From contig NZ_JBQAJM010000020.1 in the NCBI RefSeq assembly GCF_052030685.1, positions 1-45,575 of the forward strand: a DNA stretch of 45,575 nucleotides, in the 5' to 3' direction. The DNA is from Caedibacter sp052030685 (lineage in GTDB: Bacteria; Pseudomonadota; Gammaproteobacteria; Francisellales; Francisellaceae). Position numbers and translations under genes: made by a program. Positions 1 to 8,411 of the stretch are shown piece after piece. How positions within the stretch are numbered: the stretch's first letter is position 1; each line of letters starts with the position of its first letter. The notes below the pieces were generated by a model. It made no database searches, had not been told where the DNA came from, and worked only from the letters and a program-made list of their open reading frames with translations.

Positions 1-1
1 G

Positions 2-70
2 GCGAATCAAGCAAGTTATCAAATGTATTTAAAAATGAAACATGAATGTGAGAAATTTAAAAGTGCGTAA
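2..70 (+). CDS. 3' end of an unidentified gene (partial)
   Basis: An open frame enters from the window edge and ends at the TAA at 68-70, giving about 22 C-terminal residues ending HECEKFKSA. It is too short to assign to a family. It is in the same frame as the downstream arginine decarboxylase, separated only by this stop. It may be the tail of an upstream gene, or the real 5' part of the decarboxylase interrupted by a stop codon. Confidence 0.3.
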   Translation, partial: ANQASYQMYLKMKHECEKFKSA

Positions 71-133
71 CTTCAGTCATTTAACACACGTAACACATTT
101 CAGCCTTACTTCAGTTATGATCAAAACAATCAG

Positions 134-1756
134 TTGTGTGTTCATTATGGTCAGAGCTTCACACAGTCGAAACCATTGACAGAAATCATTGATAAAGTAC
201 TAGAAAAGGGCGGCAATAAGCCTTGCGTGCTAAACTTTAAACATATCACCGAAGATAGGATGTTAAGCCTTTATCAAAGCTTTGCAAATGCAATGGCAAA
301 TTACCGTTATCAAGGTGCTTATCAGTTAGCGTATCCCATCAAAGTAAACCCTAATGCCGTGGTGATGGAAACCTTAAAAGAGTGCGCTTATAAACATGAT
401 TTACCTTTTAACTTTGAGGTTGGTAGCAAGTCTGAGTTATTAAGTGTGTTAGCACTTGCCGCGAAGGAAAATACTATCATTTGCAATGGCTTTAAAGACA
501 AAGCGTTTTATGAGCTTGCCAATTTAGCTGGCAAGCTAGGTTACACGGTCATTATGGTGTTGGAAAATGTTGATGAGTTAGCAGTTGTTAAATCGCTAAG
601 CTATGAATCGGTGATTTACTTTAAGTTGGGCTATCGCACAAAACCCTTTCATGAGGATTTGCATAGTGTTAAATTTGGTCTTAGCTTAAAAGATATTCAT
701 TCTGTCAATAATGAGCTAAAAGCACTTAATCTTAATGACAAAGTAGTGTTGCTGCATGGACATATCGGTTCACAGCTTAAGCAATTAAGTCAGGTTGAGA
801 AGCATATTAATATGATGGTTTGCTTATATGGCAATCTATTAAATGACTGTGCAAATCTCACTATGATTGATTTAGGTGGTGGCATAGGTATTGATTATGA
901 AGACACCCAAAATCCACGTTTTCAATTGCCATATTATGCTGAAACGATTGTTAGAACATTTAGCTATTTTATCGATCTTTTTCAACTACCACATCCGACG
1001 ATTATTACTGAGTCAGGCAGAGCGGTCAGTGCGATGTCAAGTGTGTTAATCGTTTCACCTCTTTATCAAAAAGCAGAAAATGAAATCGTTACTCAAACAA
1101 GCTATGATGAGGCTTTACAAGTAGGTTGGTTAAATGGTGAAATTGATTTAGCTGATTTAGTTGACAGCCCAAGTGTTAGCTATTTGGGTGATCACAATGC
1201 GCAAAAACTATGGCTTAACTTTTCGTTGTTTCAGTCGTTGCCAGATCACTGGGGAATTGGACAGCATTTCCCATTATTACCAGTAACACACTACTCAGAA
1301 GCGCAAACTATCGACTGCCAGTTATTTGATATCTCATGTGATGCTGATGGTGTTTTTAAAGACAAAGAAGGCAATGATTATATTAACTTGCCATGCACTG
1401 AGATTAATGATCTTGCCTTTATGTTTGTTGGCGCATATCAAGATATGCTCAGTAGCAAGCACAATATTATAGGGCGTACAACATCCGTTGAAATCGATTT
1501 TGATAGTTATGATAACTGTTTATTACATGTTGAGCAGGCTGAAGATTATCATGCGCTGTTGTGTCAGTATGGTCATAACCCATTGCAATTAAGCTCAAGA
1601 TTACAACGTTTGGCTCACTTCCATTTAACGGAAGAGTTAACTGAGCATGAGCAAAGTCTGTTGGACAATATTCTTAGTGGTAATCCGTATTTGCAATCTA
1701 CAAACTCAGATCAAGCCGTTTATAGTTATCAGCAACAAACATTAAAGGAAATATGA
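134..1756 (+). CDS. speA: Biosynthetic arginine decarboxylase (SpeA type)
   Basis: PLP-dependent fold-III decarboxylase that converts arginine to agmatine, the first step of putrescine synthesis from arginine. Visible signatures: PLP lysine in AYPIKVN (Lys70), GGGIGIDYE (248-256), ESGRA (293-297), NFSLFQSLPDHWGIGQ (362-377) and the active-site Cys402 in SCDADG. At 540 residues it is shorter than the usual 630-660; the stretch between ESGRA and NFSLFQS is much shorter than in E. coli SpeA. The only available start is TTG at 134, without a convincing Shine-Dalgarno. The frame is open upstream to the TAA at 68-70, and that stretch (PYFSYDQNNQL) resembles the family N-terminus (YYDVNELGHI), so the N-terminus is uncertain. 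Confidence 0.88.
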   Translation: MCVHYGQSFTQSKPLTEIIDKVLEKGGNKPCVLNFKHITEDRMLSLYQSFANAMANYRYQGAYQLAYPIKVNPNAVVMETLKECAYKHDLPFNFEVGSKSELLSVLALAAKENTIICNGFKDKAFYELANLAGKLGYTVIMVLENVDELAVVKSLSYESVIYFKLGYRTKPFHEDLHSVKFGLSLKDIHSVNNELKALNLNDKVVLLHGHIGSQLKQLSQVEKHINMMVCLYGNLLNDCANLTMIDLGGGIGIDYEDTQNPRFQLPYYAETIVRTFSYFIDLFQLPHPTIITESGRAVSAMSSVLIVSPLYQKAENEIVTQTSYDEALQVGWLNGEIDLADLVDSPSVSYLGDHNAQKLWLNFSLFQSLPDHWGIGQHFPLLPVTHYSEAQTIDCQLFDISCDADGVFKDKEGNDYINLPCTEINDLAFMFVGAYQDMLSSKHNIIGRTTSVEIDFDSYDNCLLHVEQAEDYHALLCQYGHNPLQLSSRLQRLAHFHLTEELTEHEQSLLDNILSGNPYLQSTNSDQAVYSYQQQTLKEI

Positions 1757-1763
1757 GATGAGT

Positions 1764-1790
1764 GATGACTTGATTTCATAGTCATCGACT
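1764..1790 (+). terminator. Possible terminator after speA
   Basis: A 7-bp perfect inverted repeat, GATGACT (1764-1770) and AGTCATC (1780-1786), with a 9-nt loop lies 8 bases after the speA stop. Only a short T run (CTTTT) follows. The stem is short, so this is weak. Confidence 0.3.
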
Positions 1791-1834
1791 TTTGGTATAG
1801 CTGTTTAAGTACGAATAGTGTGCCGTCACCAACC

Positions 1835-2146
1835 TTATCTAGGGACGGAATAGATAGTAATTCCTACATCATTGATATGCTTTAATAGTGCTTCCGAAGC
1901 AATTGTTTGATAATCAACAAGATCAACGAAATAGGGAATATTACTATTTTCAAATTGATCTTTAAGGTTGATCAATACTTTGAAGTTAATTTCTTTACCA
2001 AGAAGAGCGATATCAATATCTGATGCCTCTTTATAATTGCCCATAGCGCGTGAGCCAAATAAAACGGCTGTTTTAACCTCAGGGAATGAGGATAAAATAA
2101 CATGAATACTGCGCATTTGATCTTTGCTTAACCCGCATTTTGTCAT
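1835..2146 (-). CDS. mntA: MntA-type nucleotidyltransferase antitoxin
   Basis: A 103-residue minimal nucleotidyltransferase. It carries the GSX10DXD signature exactly: GSRA starting at residue 31, then Asp43 and Asp45 in SDIDIALLG. In characterised MntA-HepT pairs the MNT protein neutralises the HEPN toxin by adding AMP to a Tyr of the toxin's RX4HXY motif, and both catalytic elements are present here. It follows hepT and overlaps it by four bases (ATGA), so the two are translationally coupled in the usual toxin-first order. Function as an antitoxin is inferred from family and context. Confidence 0.85.
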   Translation of the reverse strand: MTKCGLSKDQMRSIHVILSSFPEVKTAVLFGSRAMGNYKEASDIDIALLGKEINFKVLINLKDQFENSNIPYFVDLVDYQTIASEALLKHINDVGITIYSVPR

Positions 2147-2556
2147 TGCTGTGACTCTAAGGTTTGATAAAGTTGTGTGACGAGCTTTAGATACTTATCA
2201 ACAATAAATGTAAGCATTATCTTCGTGGTTGTTTCATCATAAGTATGACTTGCTAAGTTTCTAAGCTGAAGCGCTTCAAGCCAAAGCTCTCCTTGATCGA
2301 TGATGTTTGACTGATACGCTTGACGTATCACCGTCTTTGGTGTGCTAACTTCCTGAAAACCTTCATTCTCAAGATAATCTTTTAATACTTTCCACGATAG
2401 CTCTATAATGATTTCAAAACCTTGAATTAGAGCCATTTGATAGGCTTCTGAATCTTGATGTTGCTGATATTCAGTTACTCGTCTTTGTAATACATGATAG
2501 GCTTTAGAGAAGTTCTCAAACCGTAACTTCCAACGAAGCGGTGGGGTTATTGTCAT
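2143..2556 (-). CDS. hepT: HepT-type HEPN toxin (HI0074 family)
   Basis: A 137-residue all-alpha HEPN-family protein, the family once annotated as nucleotidyltransferase substrate-binding proteins. The HEPN RNase motif RX4HXY is complete: Arg99, His104 and Tyr106 in RNLASHTY. Tyr106 is the residue position that the partner MntA would modify. It is the first gene of the pair and overlaps mntA by ATGA. A plausible start is the ATG in CAATGACAATAACC (start at 2556). The pair is transcribed away from the Imm-like gene and uvrD. Likely an RNase that acts on tRNA or other RNA under stress or phage attack; this is known for the family, not shown here. Confidence 0.85.
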   Translation of the reverse strand: MTITPPLRWKLRFENFSKAYHVLQRRVTEYQQHQDSEAYQMALIQGFEIIIELSWKVLKDYLENEGFQEVSTPKTVIRQAYQSNIIDQGELWLEALQLRNLASHTYDETTTKIMLTFIVDKYLKLVTQLYQTLESQQ

Positions 2557-2637
2557 TGCAGTAAACGTGTTACTTTAGATTGGCAGTAAGCATAACAAGA
2601 TTAAGCCAAAAAGACAGTAATAAGTAGATAAAAATAC

Positions 2638-2663
2638 GATTGCTTTGGTTTTTACAAGCAATC
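2638..2663. other. Hairpin between hepT and the Imm-like gene
   Basis: Perfect 8-bp inverted repeat GATTGCTT (2638-2645) / AAGCAATC (2656-2663) with a 10-nt loop, in the divergent intergenic region. It could be an operator or an attenuator-like structure in either leader. The position 5' of both genes argues against a simple terminator. Confidence 0.35.
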
Positions 2664-2712
2664 TTTGTTATGATTTTGTCAGATAAAAAAAGACTAACTC
2701 TGGAATCTGTTC

Positions 2713-2997
2713 ATGCGTATTTTTCTTAATTTGCTGTTTGTTGTTGCAGTCGTTGTTGCTGTTTTGTTCTTTTTTCCGCTTTCAATGCTTGTGTTACTTG
2801 GCGTATTGCTATTGATGCTTTACTTTTTACCAAGCTATATTGCTTTTAAAAAGCAGCATCCGAGCGCCATTATCATCTTTATTGTTAACTTATTACTTGG
2901 TTTTACTTTTATTGTCTGGTTGATTTGCTTAATTTTAGCGATTGCCTATCAACCGCGTACGATCATTGTCGAAAAACATCATTATCACGGTGTGTAA
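2713..2997 (+). CDS. Superinfection immunity protein, T4 Imm-like family
   Basis: A 94-residue, very hydrophobic protein with membrane segments at about 4-44 and 53-80. The core YFLPSYIAFKKQHPSA...FIVNLLLGFTFIVWLICLI matches the family pattern (YFLPxxIAFxxxHPxxxxIFxLNxxLGWTxIGW) of bacterial homologues of T4 Imm, which blocks DNA injection by a second phage. Most chromosomal members are not phage-borne and their role is unproven. It ends four bases before the uvrD start, so it may be cotranscribed with uvrD. Next to the divergent HepT-MntA pair it makes a small putative defence patch. Confidence 0.7.
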   Translation: MRIFLNLLFVVAVVVAVLFFFPLSMLVLLGVLLLMLYFLPSYIAFKKQHPSAIIIFIVNLLLGFTFIVWLICLILAIAYQPRTIIVEKHHYHGV

Positions 2998-3001
2998 TGT
3001 G

Positions 3002-5224
3002 ATGACAGTGATGCTTGATATGATCAAAACGCTGAATAAAGCGCAGCAAGAAGCCGTACTTTTAGCAAATGAAAATGCATTGATTTTAGCCGGCGCTGGC
3101 AGTGGTAAGACGCGTGTGTTAACGCATCGCATTGCCTATTTGTGTCAAGAGAGAAATATCTCGCCTTTGAATATATTGGCTGTGACCTTTACTAATAAAG
3201 CGGCGCGTGAGATGCGCGGTAGGGTTGAAGAGCTTCTGGGTTTTTCAACGGTTGGTATGTGGATTGGTACATTTCACGGCATAGCACACAGATTATTGCG
3301 CCAACACGCACAAGAGATTGGATTTGATCGACGTTTTAAAGTACTCGATCAAGGTGATCAATTACAAGTCATTAAAAAAGTCATTCAAAGTTTAAATTTA
3401 GATGAGAAATATTATCCACCTAAGTATTTTCAGGGTTTTATTAATGGTAAAAAAGATGAAGGAATGCGCGCGATTGATTTGCCAACAGCTGAGTTTGATA
3501 GCGAAGTGGTTAAAATATACCAAGCTTATGAAGCACGTTTAAAGGCAGATAATGCGTTAGATTTTGCTGATTTGCTACTATACGCGTATGAGTTGTTTAA
3601 ACACAATGAAGTGCTTCGCAGCTATTATCAAAAGCGCTTTCAGTACGTATTGGTTGATGAGTTTCAAGATACCAATAGTGTGCAATATAAATGGTTGATG
3701 TGTCTTAAATCAGACAATAACGTTTTTATGGCGGTTGGTGATGATGATCAATCCATTTATGGTTGGCGCGGTGCAAAAGTTGAAAATATCGAACATTATT
3801 TAGCAGATTTATCACCCGTCAAAGTCGTGCGTTTGGAGCAGAATTATCGCTCCACACAGCTGATTTTAGATGCGGCTAATGCCGTTATTGCCAATAATAA
3901 CAAACGCATGGGCAAGATGTTGTGGTCTGAAGCTGAAAAAGGTGAGCCGATAGCACTTTATGAGGCGTTTAATGAGCGTGATGAGGCGGATTATATTGCC
4001 GATAAAATTGATGATTTACATCATAATCAATCCATTTCCTTGGCTGATATTGCTATATTGTATCGCTCTAATGCGCAATCACGTGTGATCGAGGAGGCAT
4101 TACTTAAGCGTGGATTGTCATATCGCATTTATGGGGGCTTGCGCTTTTTTGATCGCGCAGAGATCAAAGATGCACTGTCTTACATGCGTTTAATTGCTTT
4201 GCGCGCCGATAACTTAGCCTTTGAGCGGGTGATTAATCTACCAACGCGCGGCATTGGTAATAAAACCTTAGAAAGTATCCGTGAATATGCCAGAGCAAAT
4301 GATTTGTCATTATGGCATGCGACATTACAGATGATTGAAATAAAAGCGTTTAGTAGCCGCGCCTCTCAAGCACTACAGCGATTTATTGATTTGATTGAAG
4401 ATATGTCTGCATTGAAAGATGCATTGACTTTAGGGCAGTTAATGCATCACGTGCTTGATGCCAGTGGTTTAATGTTAATGCATCAGGAATCAAAAGCTGA
4501 GAAGGCACAACAAAAGCATGAAAACTTAAAAGAGTTAGTCAATGCAGCTAATGAGTTTATTCCGCCTGTGGAGGATGTTGCTGATGAGGATTTACTGGTT
4601 GAGTTTTTAAGTTTTGCCGTGCTTGAGTCTGGGGAGATGCAAGCTGAAGATAATATGGATGCAGTACAATTAATGACGCTGCATACGGCAAAAGGTCTTG
4701 AATTTCCCTATGTATTTATGACAGGGCTTGAAGATGGCTTGTTTCCATCATCGCGCTCGATTGAGGTGCGTGACAAATTAGCTGAAGAAAGGCGACTTTG
4801 TTATGTTGGTATCACGCGCGCAATGCGTTATCTTACTTTAAGCTTTAGTAAAGTGCGCCATCAATATGGGGATGTTAATTATCAGATTAAGTCGCGGTTT
4901 TTGGATGAGATTCCAGATGAGTATATTCAATATGTCCGCCAGCAGATGAAAAATATACAATCGTCAAAAATGGAAAAAACTAAAAAAACTAAAAAAACCA
5001 AAAAAACAAGTTTTGGCATGTCGCCTTTTGAGTTTATGCAAATTCAAAGTGTAAATAGCAATGCCTTTAAATCAGGTGATTGTGTTGTTCATCCAAAGTT
5101 TGGTATAGGCGTTGTTCTAAAAACTGAAGGGCAGGGTGATGATCTATGTTATCACATCGATTTTCAAGCAGGTGGTGGCAAAAAGGTATTACTTGCTAAT
5201 ATGGCAAAGTTGTCAAAGTTATAA
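3002..5224 (+). CDS. uvrD: DNA helicase II (UvrD), SF1A helicase
   Basis: 3'-5' helicase acting in nucleotide excision and mismatch repair. Motifs: Q motif region LNKAQQEAV, Walker A GAGSGKT (residues 31-37 from this start), motif II VDEFQDTN, GDDDQSIYGWRGA, QNYRST, and LCYVGITRA near the end. The C-terminus carries the Tudor-like tail (GDCVVHPKFGIGVV). Length is 740 residues from ATG 3002, near the 720 of E. coli UvrD. In-frame ATGs at 3011 and 3020 are alternatives. A Lys/Thr repeat linker (KTKKTKKTKK) encoded by A-runs precedes the tail. The 3' end overlaps the convergent pepP by 6 bases. Confidence 0.93.
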   Translation: MTVMLDMIKTLNKAQQEAVLLANENALILAGAGSGKTRVLTHRIAYLCQERNISPLNILAVTFTNKAAREMRGRVEELLGFSTVGMWIGTFHGIAHRLLRQHAQEIGFDRRFKVLDQGDQLQVIKKVIQSLNLDEKYYPPKYFQGFINGKKDEGMRAIDLPTAEFDSEVVKIYQAYEARLKADNALDFADLLLYAYELFKHNEVLRSYYQKRFQYVLVDEFQDTNSVQYKWLMCLKSDNNVFMAVGDDDQSIYGWRGAKVENIEHYLADLSPVKVVRLEQNYRSTQLILDAANAVIANNNKRMGKMLWSEAEKGEPIALYEAFNERDEADYIADKIDDLHHNQSISLADIAILYRSNAQSRVIEEALLKRGLSYRIYGGLRFFDRAEIKDALSYMRLIALRADNLAFERVINLPTRGIGNKTLESIREYARANDLSLWHATLQMIEIKAFSSRASQALQRFIDLIEDMSALKDALTLGQLMHHVLDASGLMLMHQESKAEKAQQKHENLKELVNAANEFIPPVEDVADEDLLVEFLSFAVLESGEMQAEDNMDAVQLMTLHTAKGLEFPYVFMTGLEDGLFPSSRSIEVRDKLAEERRLCYVGITRAMRYLTLSFSKVRHQYGDVNYQIKSRFLDEIPDEYIQYVRQQMKNIQSSKMEKTKKTKKTKKTSFGMSPFEFMQIQSVNSNAFKSGDCVVHPKFGIGVVLKTEGQGDDLCYHIDFQAGGGKKVLLANMAKLSKL

Positions 5225-7018
5225 TGCCTTAGTTTGGGCAATTAACCATGCTTTAATCGCCTCATCACTGATCATTGGCAGAATTTCTTTTTCCACACGC
5301 AAGTGGTAACTGTTGATCTGCTTAATCTCATCATTAGTCAAAAGTGCAGTGTCAATCAAATTGCGCGCATAAGGCACGAGTGTTAGATCTTCAAAGCAAT
5401 AAAAATCGCCAAAATCATGGTGTGCTTGCTCGCGCATCGGTTTAACAAAACATAAGTTTTCAATACGAATACCAAATTGATGAGGGAAATAAACTCCTGG
5501 CTCATTACTTACAATCATGCCAGATTCAAGTGGTTGATTGCTAAAGGCTGGAGAAATACGCTGTGGTCCTTCATGCACACATAGGAAGCTGCCAACACCG
5601 TGACCTGTACCATGTCCATAGTTTAACTGTTGTTGCCATAATGGCTGGCGGGCAAGTGTGTCTAGCTGCTCGCCACGCGTGCCTTTAGGGAAGCTTGCAT
5701 TTTGGATTGCCAAGTGCCCCTTAAGCACTAATGTGTAATAGTATTTATGTTCCGATGTTGGGTTGCCTAGATGAAATACACGAGTGATATCTGTTGTACC
5801 CTCCAAATACTGTCCACCTGAATCTAGTAAGTAAAGGTTGTTATTATCAATGACTTTAGAAGTCTGAGCAGATGAGCGATAGTGGATAATTGCGCCATTT
5901 GAGGCAAAGCCGCTAATGGTATCAAAACTCGCACCTTTGAAATTAGGCTGTTTTTGACGGAATTTCAATAGCATATCTTGCGCTTTAAGCTCATCAACGC
6001 CTTCATGCCAGTGATTTTCAAGCCAATGAATAAATTCGATCATCGCAATAGCATCTTTTTTATGCGCATACTTGCTGCCATCAATTTCAGTGATGTTTTT
6101 ACATGCCTTTGCAAGTGCGATAGGTGATGGTGCAAAATGCGCAAGATGATCGTTACATTCGATATTTAAGTTTTGTAAGATGGCATAATTTGCCGTGTGT
6201 GGGTCAATCCAGATTTTGCCTTGAAGCTTTGATAATTGTGGGTAAAATACATCATAACGCATGATACTAACTCCTTGAGCCTCAAGAATAGACTTAACCT
6301 CATTACTCAATTTGGTTTCATCAACAAAAAACTCACAGCGATCTTTATAAAGGATCACGTAACTAATCACTAGCGGGTTAAAATCAATATCATTGCCACG
6401 AATATTGAGTAACCACGCAATTTCGTCAAGCATGCTAACAACTAGCGCATCAACTTTGCTCTTGTGCATCAGTGCACGCATTTCTTTAAGCTTCGTCGTG
6501 GTATCTTTGCCACTGAAATGGTCTTTTTGTAAAAACACACTGCTATGTGGCAATGTGCTTTGATCTTTTAGGGTGACGCGAGCTTGATCGATTAAATTTT
6601 CTTGATCAAAGATGCACTTACCTTCAAGTGAGTGCATAACTTCCTCAAGCTGTTTAGCGCGTTTAATCGATACGGTAGTTGGGTCAATAGCGATGCTTTT
6701 GCCATAGGCATTGTCTCTTAGCCAATTCTCTAATTCGGAAGCAAAACCTTGTTGTTTTTGTAAGTTATAAATACTGCTATCAAGCTGCGCTTCAGCTTGT
6801 AAAAAATAACGTCCATCGGTCCAAAGAAAGGCATTTTCTTGACCAATTAACGCCTCACCGGCACTGCCATCAAACGCGCTTATCCAAGGACGGCGCTGCC
6901 AAGCTTTGGGTAAATACTCGTTATTATGTGCATCTGTTGAAGGGGCTAGATAAAAATCATATTGTTTTTGCTGCATTAATTGACGTAGTTTTTGAATTTT
7001 TGTGGAGATCTCCAGCAT
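5219..7018 (-). CDS. pepP: Xaa-Pro aminopeptidase (M24B, aminopeptidase P)
   Basis: Cytosolic metallopeptidase that removes an N-terminal residue linked to proline. It has a three-part build (two creatinase-N-like domains, then a pita-bread catalytic domain), like the roughly 600-residue aminopeptidase P family (XPNPEP1 type) rather than the 440-residue E. coli PepP. Metal ligands are visible: DSGGQY...TTDIT (two Asp), HGTGHGVG (His), NEPGVY (Glu) and RIENL (Glu). Start at 7018 is backed by an upstream AAGGAAAA. It is convergent with uvrD, overlapping its 3' end. Confidence 0.9.
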   Translation of the reverse strand: MLEISTKIQKLRQLMQQKQYDFYLAPSTDAHNNEYLPKAWQRRPWISAFDGSAGEALIGQENAFLWTDGRYFLQAEAQLDSSIYNLQKQQGFASELENWLRDNAYGKSIAIDPTTVSIKRAKQLEEVMHSLEGKCIFDQENLIDQARVTLKDQSTLPHSSVFLQKDHFSGKDTTTKLKEMRALMHKSKVDALVVSMLDEIAWLLNIRGNDIDFNPLVISYVILYKDRCEFFVDETKLSNEVKSILEAQGVSIMRYDVFYPQLSKLQGKIWIDPHTANYAILQNLNIECNDHLAHFAPSPIALAKACKNITEIDGSKYAHKKDAIAMIEFIHWLENHWHEGVDELKAQDMLLKFRQKQPNFKGASFDTISGFASNGAIIHYRSSAQTSKVIDNNNLYLLDSGGQYLEGTTDITRVFHLGNPTSEHKYYYTLVLKGHLAIQNASFPKGTRGEQLDTLARQPLWQQQLNYGHGTGHGVGSFLCVHEGPQRISPAFSNQPLESGMIVSNEPGVYFPHQFGIRIENLCFVKPMREQAHHDFGDFYCFEDLTLVPYARNLIDTALLTNDEIKQINSYHLRVEKEILPMISDEAIKAWLIAQTKAL

Positions 7019-7255
7019 GAAATTTTCCTTATTGCTTATTTCATAAGTTATGGTTATTTAATCCTAGATAGTTGCTATAGACAATAAAATTTAAATTTTT
7101 TCATTGAAAAAGCGCTAACAACACTCCCAGTCTGCTAAAAAGTTAACTATACTAACCACGGTTTAATTAAAAGGATTAGCTTCTTATTGTGAGGCTCCCG
7201 CAATGTCCTGTTATGGATAAACTATTTTTATAACCCAAAAAAATGAGGAAGAAAC

Positions 7256-8263
7256 ATGAAGAAAAAAATCATTGTTGGTCTACTAGCGGCGGGTTTGTGT
7301 TCAGCAGCTTTTGCAGCAAATGATCATAGCAATCAATTATATGGACAGTTTGGCTTAGGCGGTTATGTCAATCACAGCTACTCTGAAAGTGGTCCTGCTG
7401 TATCAGGCACTGTTGGTTATGGCTTTAACAAAAATCTTGCGGCACAAGCAAGTGTGAGCTACATGGGCAATAACCAAAAAACTGTTTTAGCAGAAGGTAT
7501 TTGGAATTTTGCTAATAATACTAAATTTACACCATATGTTGCCATTGGTGGCGGTTACATGGATATGACAACCAATTCATTTGGTCTTGATGCAGGTCTA
7601 GGTGTTAAGTATGACTTTGCTCCGAATGCTTATGTGTCAGCCGACTACCGTTATCTTCAATCCTTTGGCTCTAAGACACCAAATGGTAGTATGATTAGTA
7701 TTGGTCTTGGGTTGTACTTTGGCGGTGCGAATAATACATCTGCTTATGGCGCCATGGGTTCTGTGGCAGCTGATCAACAAGCGCGTGAAAATGAATATCA
7801 CGCAGCTTATGCATTGCCAAAAAATGTCATGGAATGCCACGCAGGTACTTCGAGTATGACACGTGAATCTATCGGCTGCTACACGGTTGATGGCGATAAA
7901 GTAACAATGCATTTAGATGCTAAGTTTGCCTATAGCAGCTACGCATTAAACGCAAAAGCTAAAGCGGCAATTGAAAACCTAATCAATTTTATGAACGAGT
8001 ATGATATCAAGAAAGTGGTATTACAAGGCTTTGCTTCACAAGGTAAAAAAGGTCCAGCATTTGCACAATACAACCAACAGTTATCAGTAAATCGCGCACA
8101 AGCTGTTAAATCGTACATGATCTCTAAAGGTGTTGATGCTAGCAATATCGAAGTGGTTGGTTATGGTTATACACGTCCATTAGTGCCAAATACAACAAAA
8201 GCTAATCAGTCAATCAACCAACGTGTTGAAGCAAGTATTCCTGTTCCTTTAAAGGCTCAGTAA
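7256..8263 (+). CDS. OmpA-family outer-membrane protein
   Basis: A 335-residue precursor with a classical signal peptide (MKKKIIVGLLAAG...AFA, cleavage after about residue 20). Residues about 25-165 form alternating beta strands rich in aromatic and Gly residues, an OmpA-like barrel ending YFGGANN. Residues about 210-335 are an OmpA C-terminal peptidoglycan-associated domain (SVNRAQAVKSYMISKGV...VVGYGYTRPL...NQRVE). The usual Asp of the GHTD-type loop appears as GFAS, so peptidoglycan binding may be altered, while the Arg of the NRAQAV helix is kept. A strong Shine-Dalgarno (GAGGAAG) precedes the start and a good terminator follows. Comparable to FopA-like proteins of Francisella, but I do not assign a symbol. 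Confidence 0.88.
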   Translation: MKKKIIVGLLAAGLCSAAFAANDHSNQLYGQFGLGGYVNHSYSESGPAVSGTVGYGFNKNLAAQASVSYMGNNQKTVLAEGIWNFANNTKFTPYVAIGGGYMDMTTNSFGLDAGLGVKYDFAPNAYVSADYRYLQSFGSKTPNGSMISIGLGLYFGGANNTSAYGAMGSVAADQQARENEYHAAYALPKNVMECHAGTSSMTRESIGCYTVDGDKVTMHLDAKFAYSSYALNAKAKAAIENLINFMNEYDIKKVVLQGFASQGKKGPAFAQYNQQLSVNRAQAVKSYMISKGVDASNIEVVGYGYTRPLVPNTTKANQSINQRVEASIPVPLKAQ

Positions 8264-8282
8264 TTATTTTTGTTTGAATTAC

Positions 8283-8314
8283 AAGCAGCCTTGTTTTGTC
8301 AAGGTTGCTTTGTT
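8283..8314 (+). terminator. Rho-independent terminator of the ompA-like gene
   Basis: 11-bp stem AAGCAGCCTTG (8283-8293) / CAAGGTTGCTT (8300-8310), with one G-T pair and a 6-nt loop, followed by TGTT. It begins 20 bases after the stop codon. Confidence 0.75.
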
Positions 8315-8346
8315 CCTGATTGTTATCTATTTCTTAAATTTTTTAG

Positions 8347-8375
8347 TTCGCATTCATTAGGAAATCGGATAGAAT
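8347..8375 (+). promoter_or_regulatory. Putative sigma-70 promoter of hpt
   Basis: TTCGCA (8347-8352), 17-bp spacer, TAGAAT (8370-8375), matching the consensus at 4/6 and 5/6, located 37 bases before the hpt start and after the preceding terminator. Confidence 0.45.
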
Positions 8376-8411
8376 AGCTTGAAATTTCCATAAAGCGAAA
8401 CGTCAAAATCC

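Noticed and set aside
2713..2997. Imm-like gene as proof of a prophage
   Set aside because: No other phage genes surround it; homologues are common on chromosomes.
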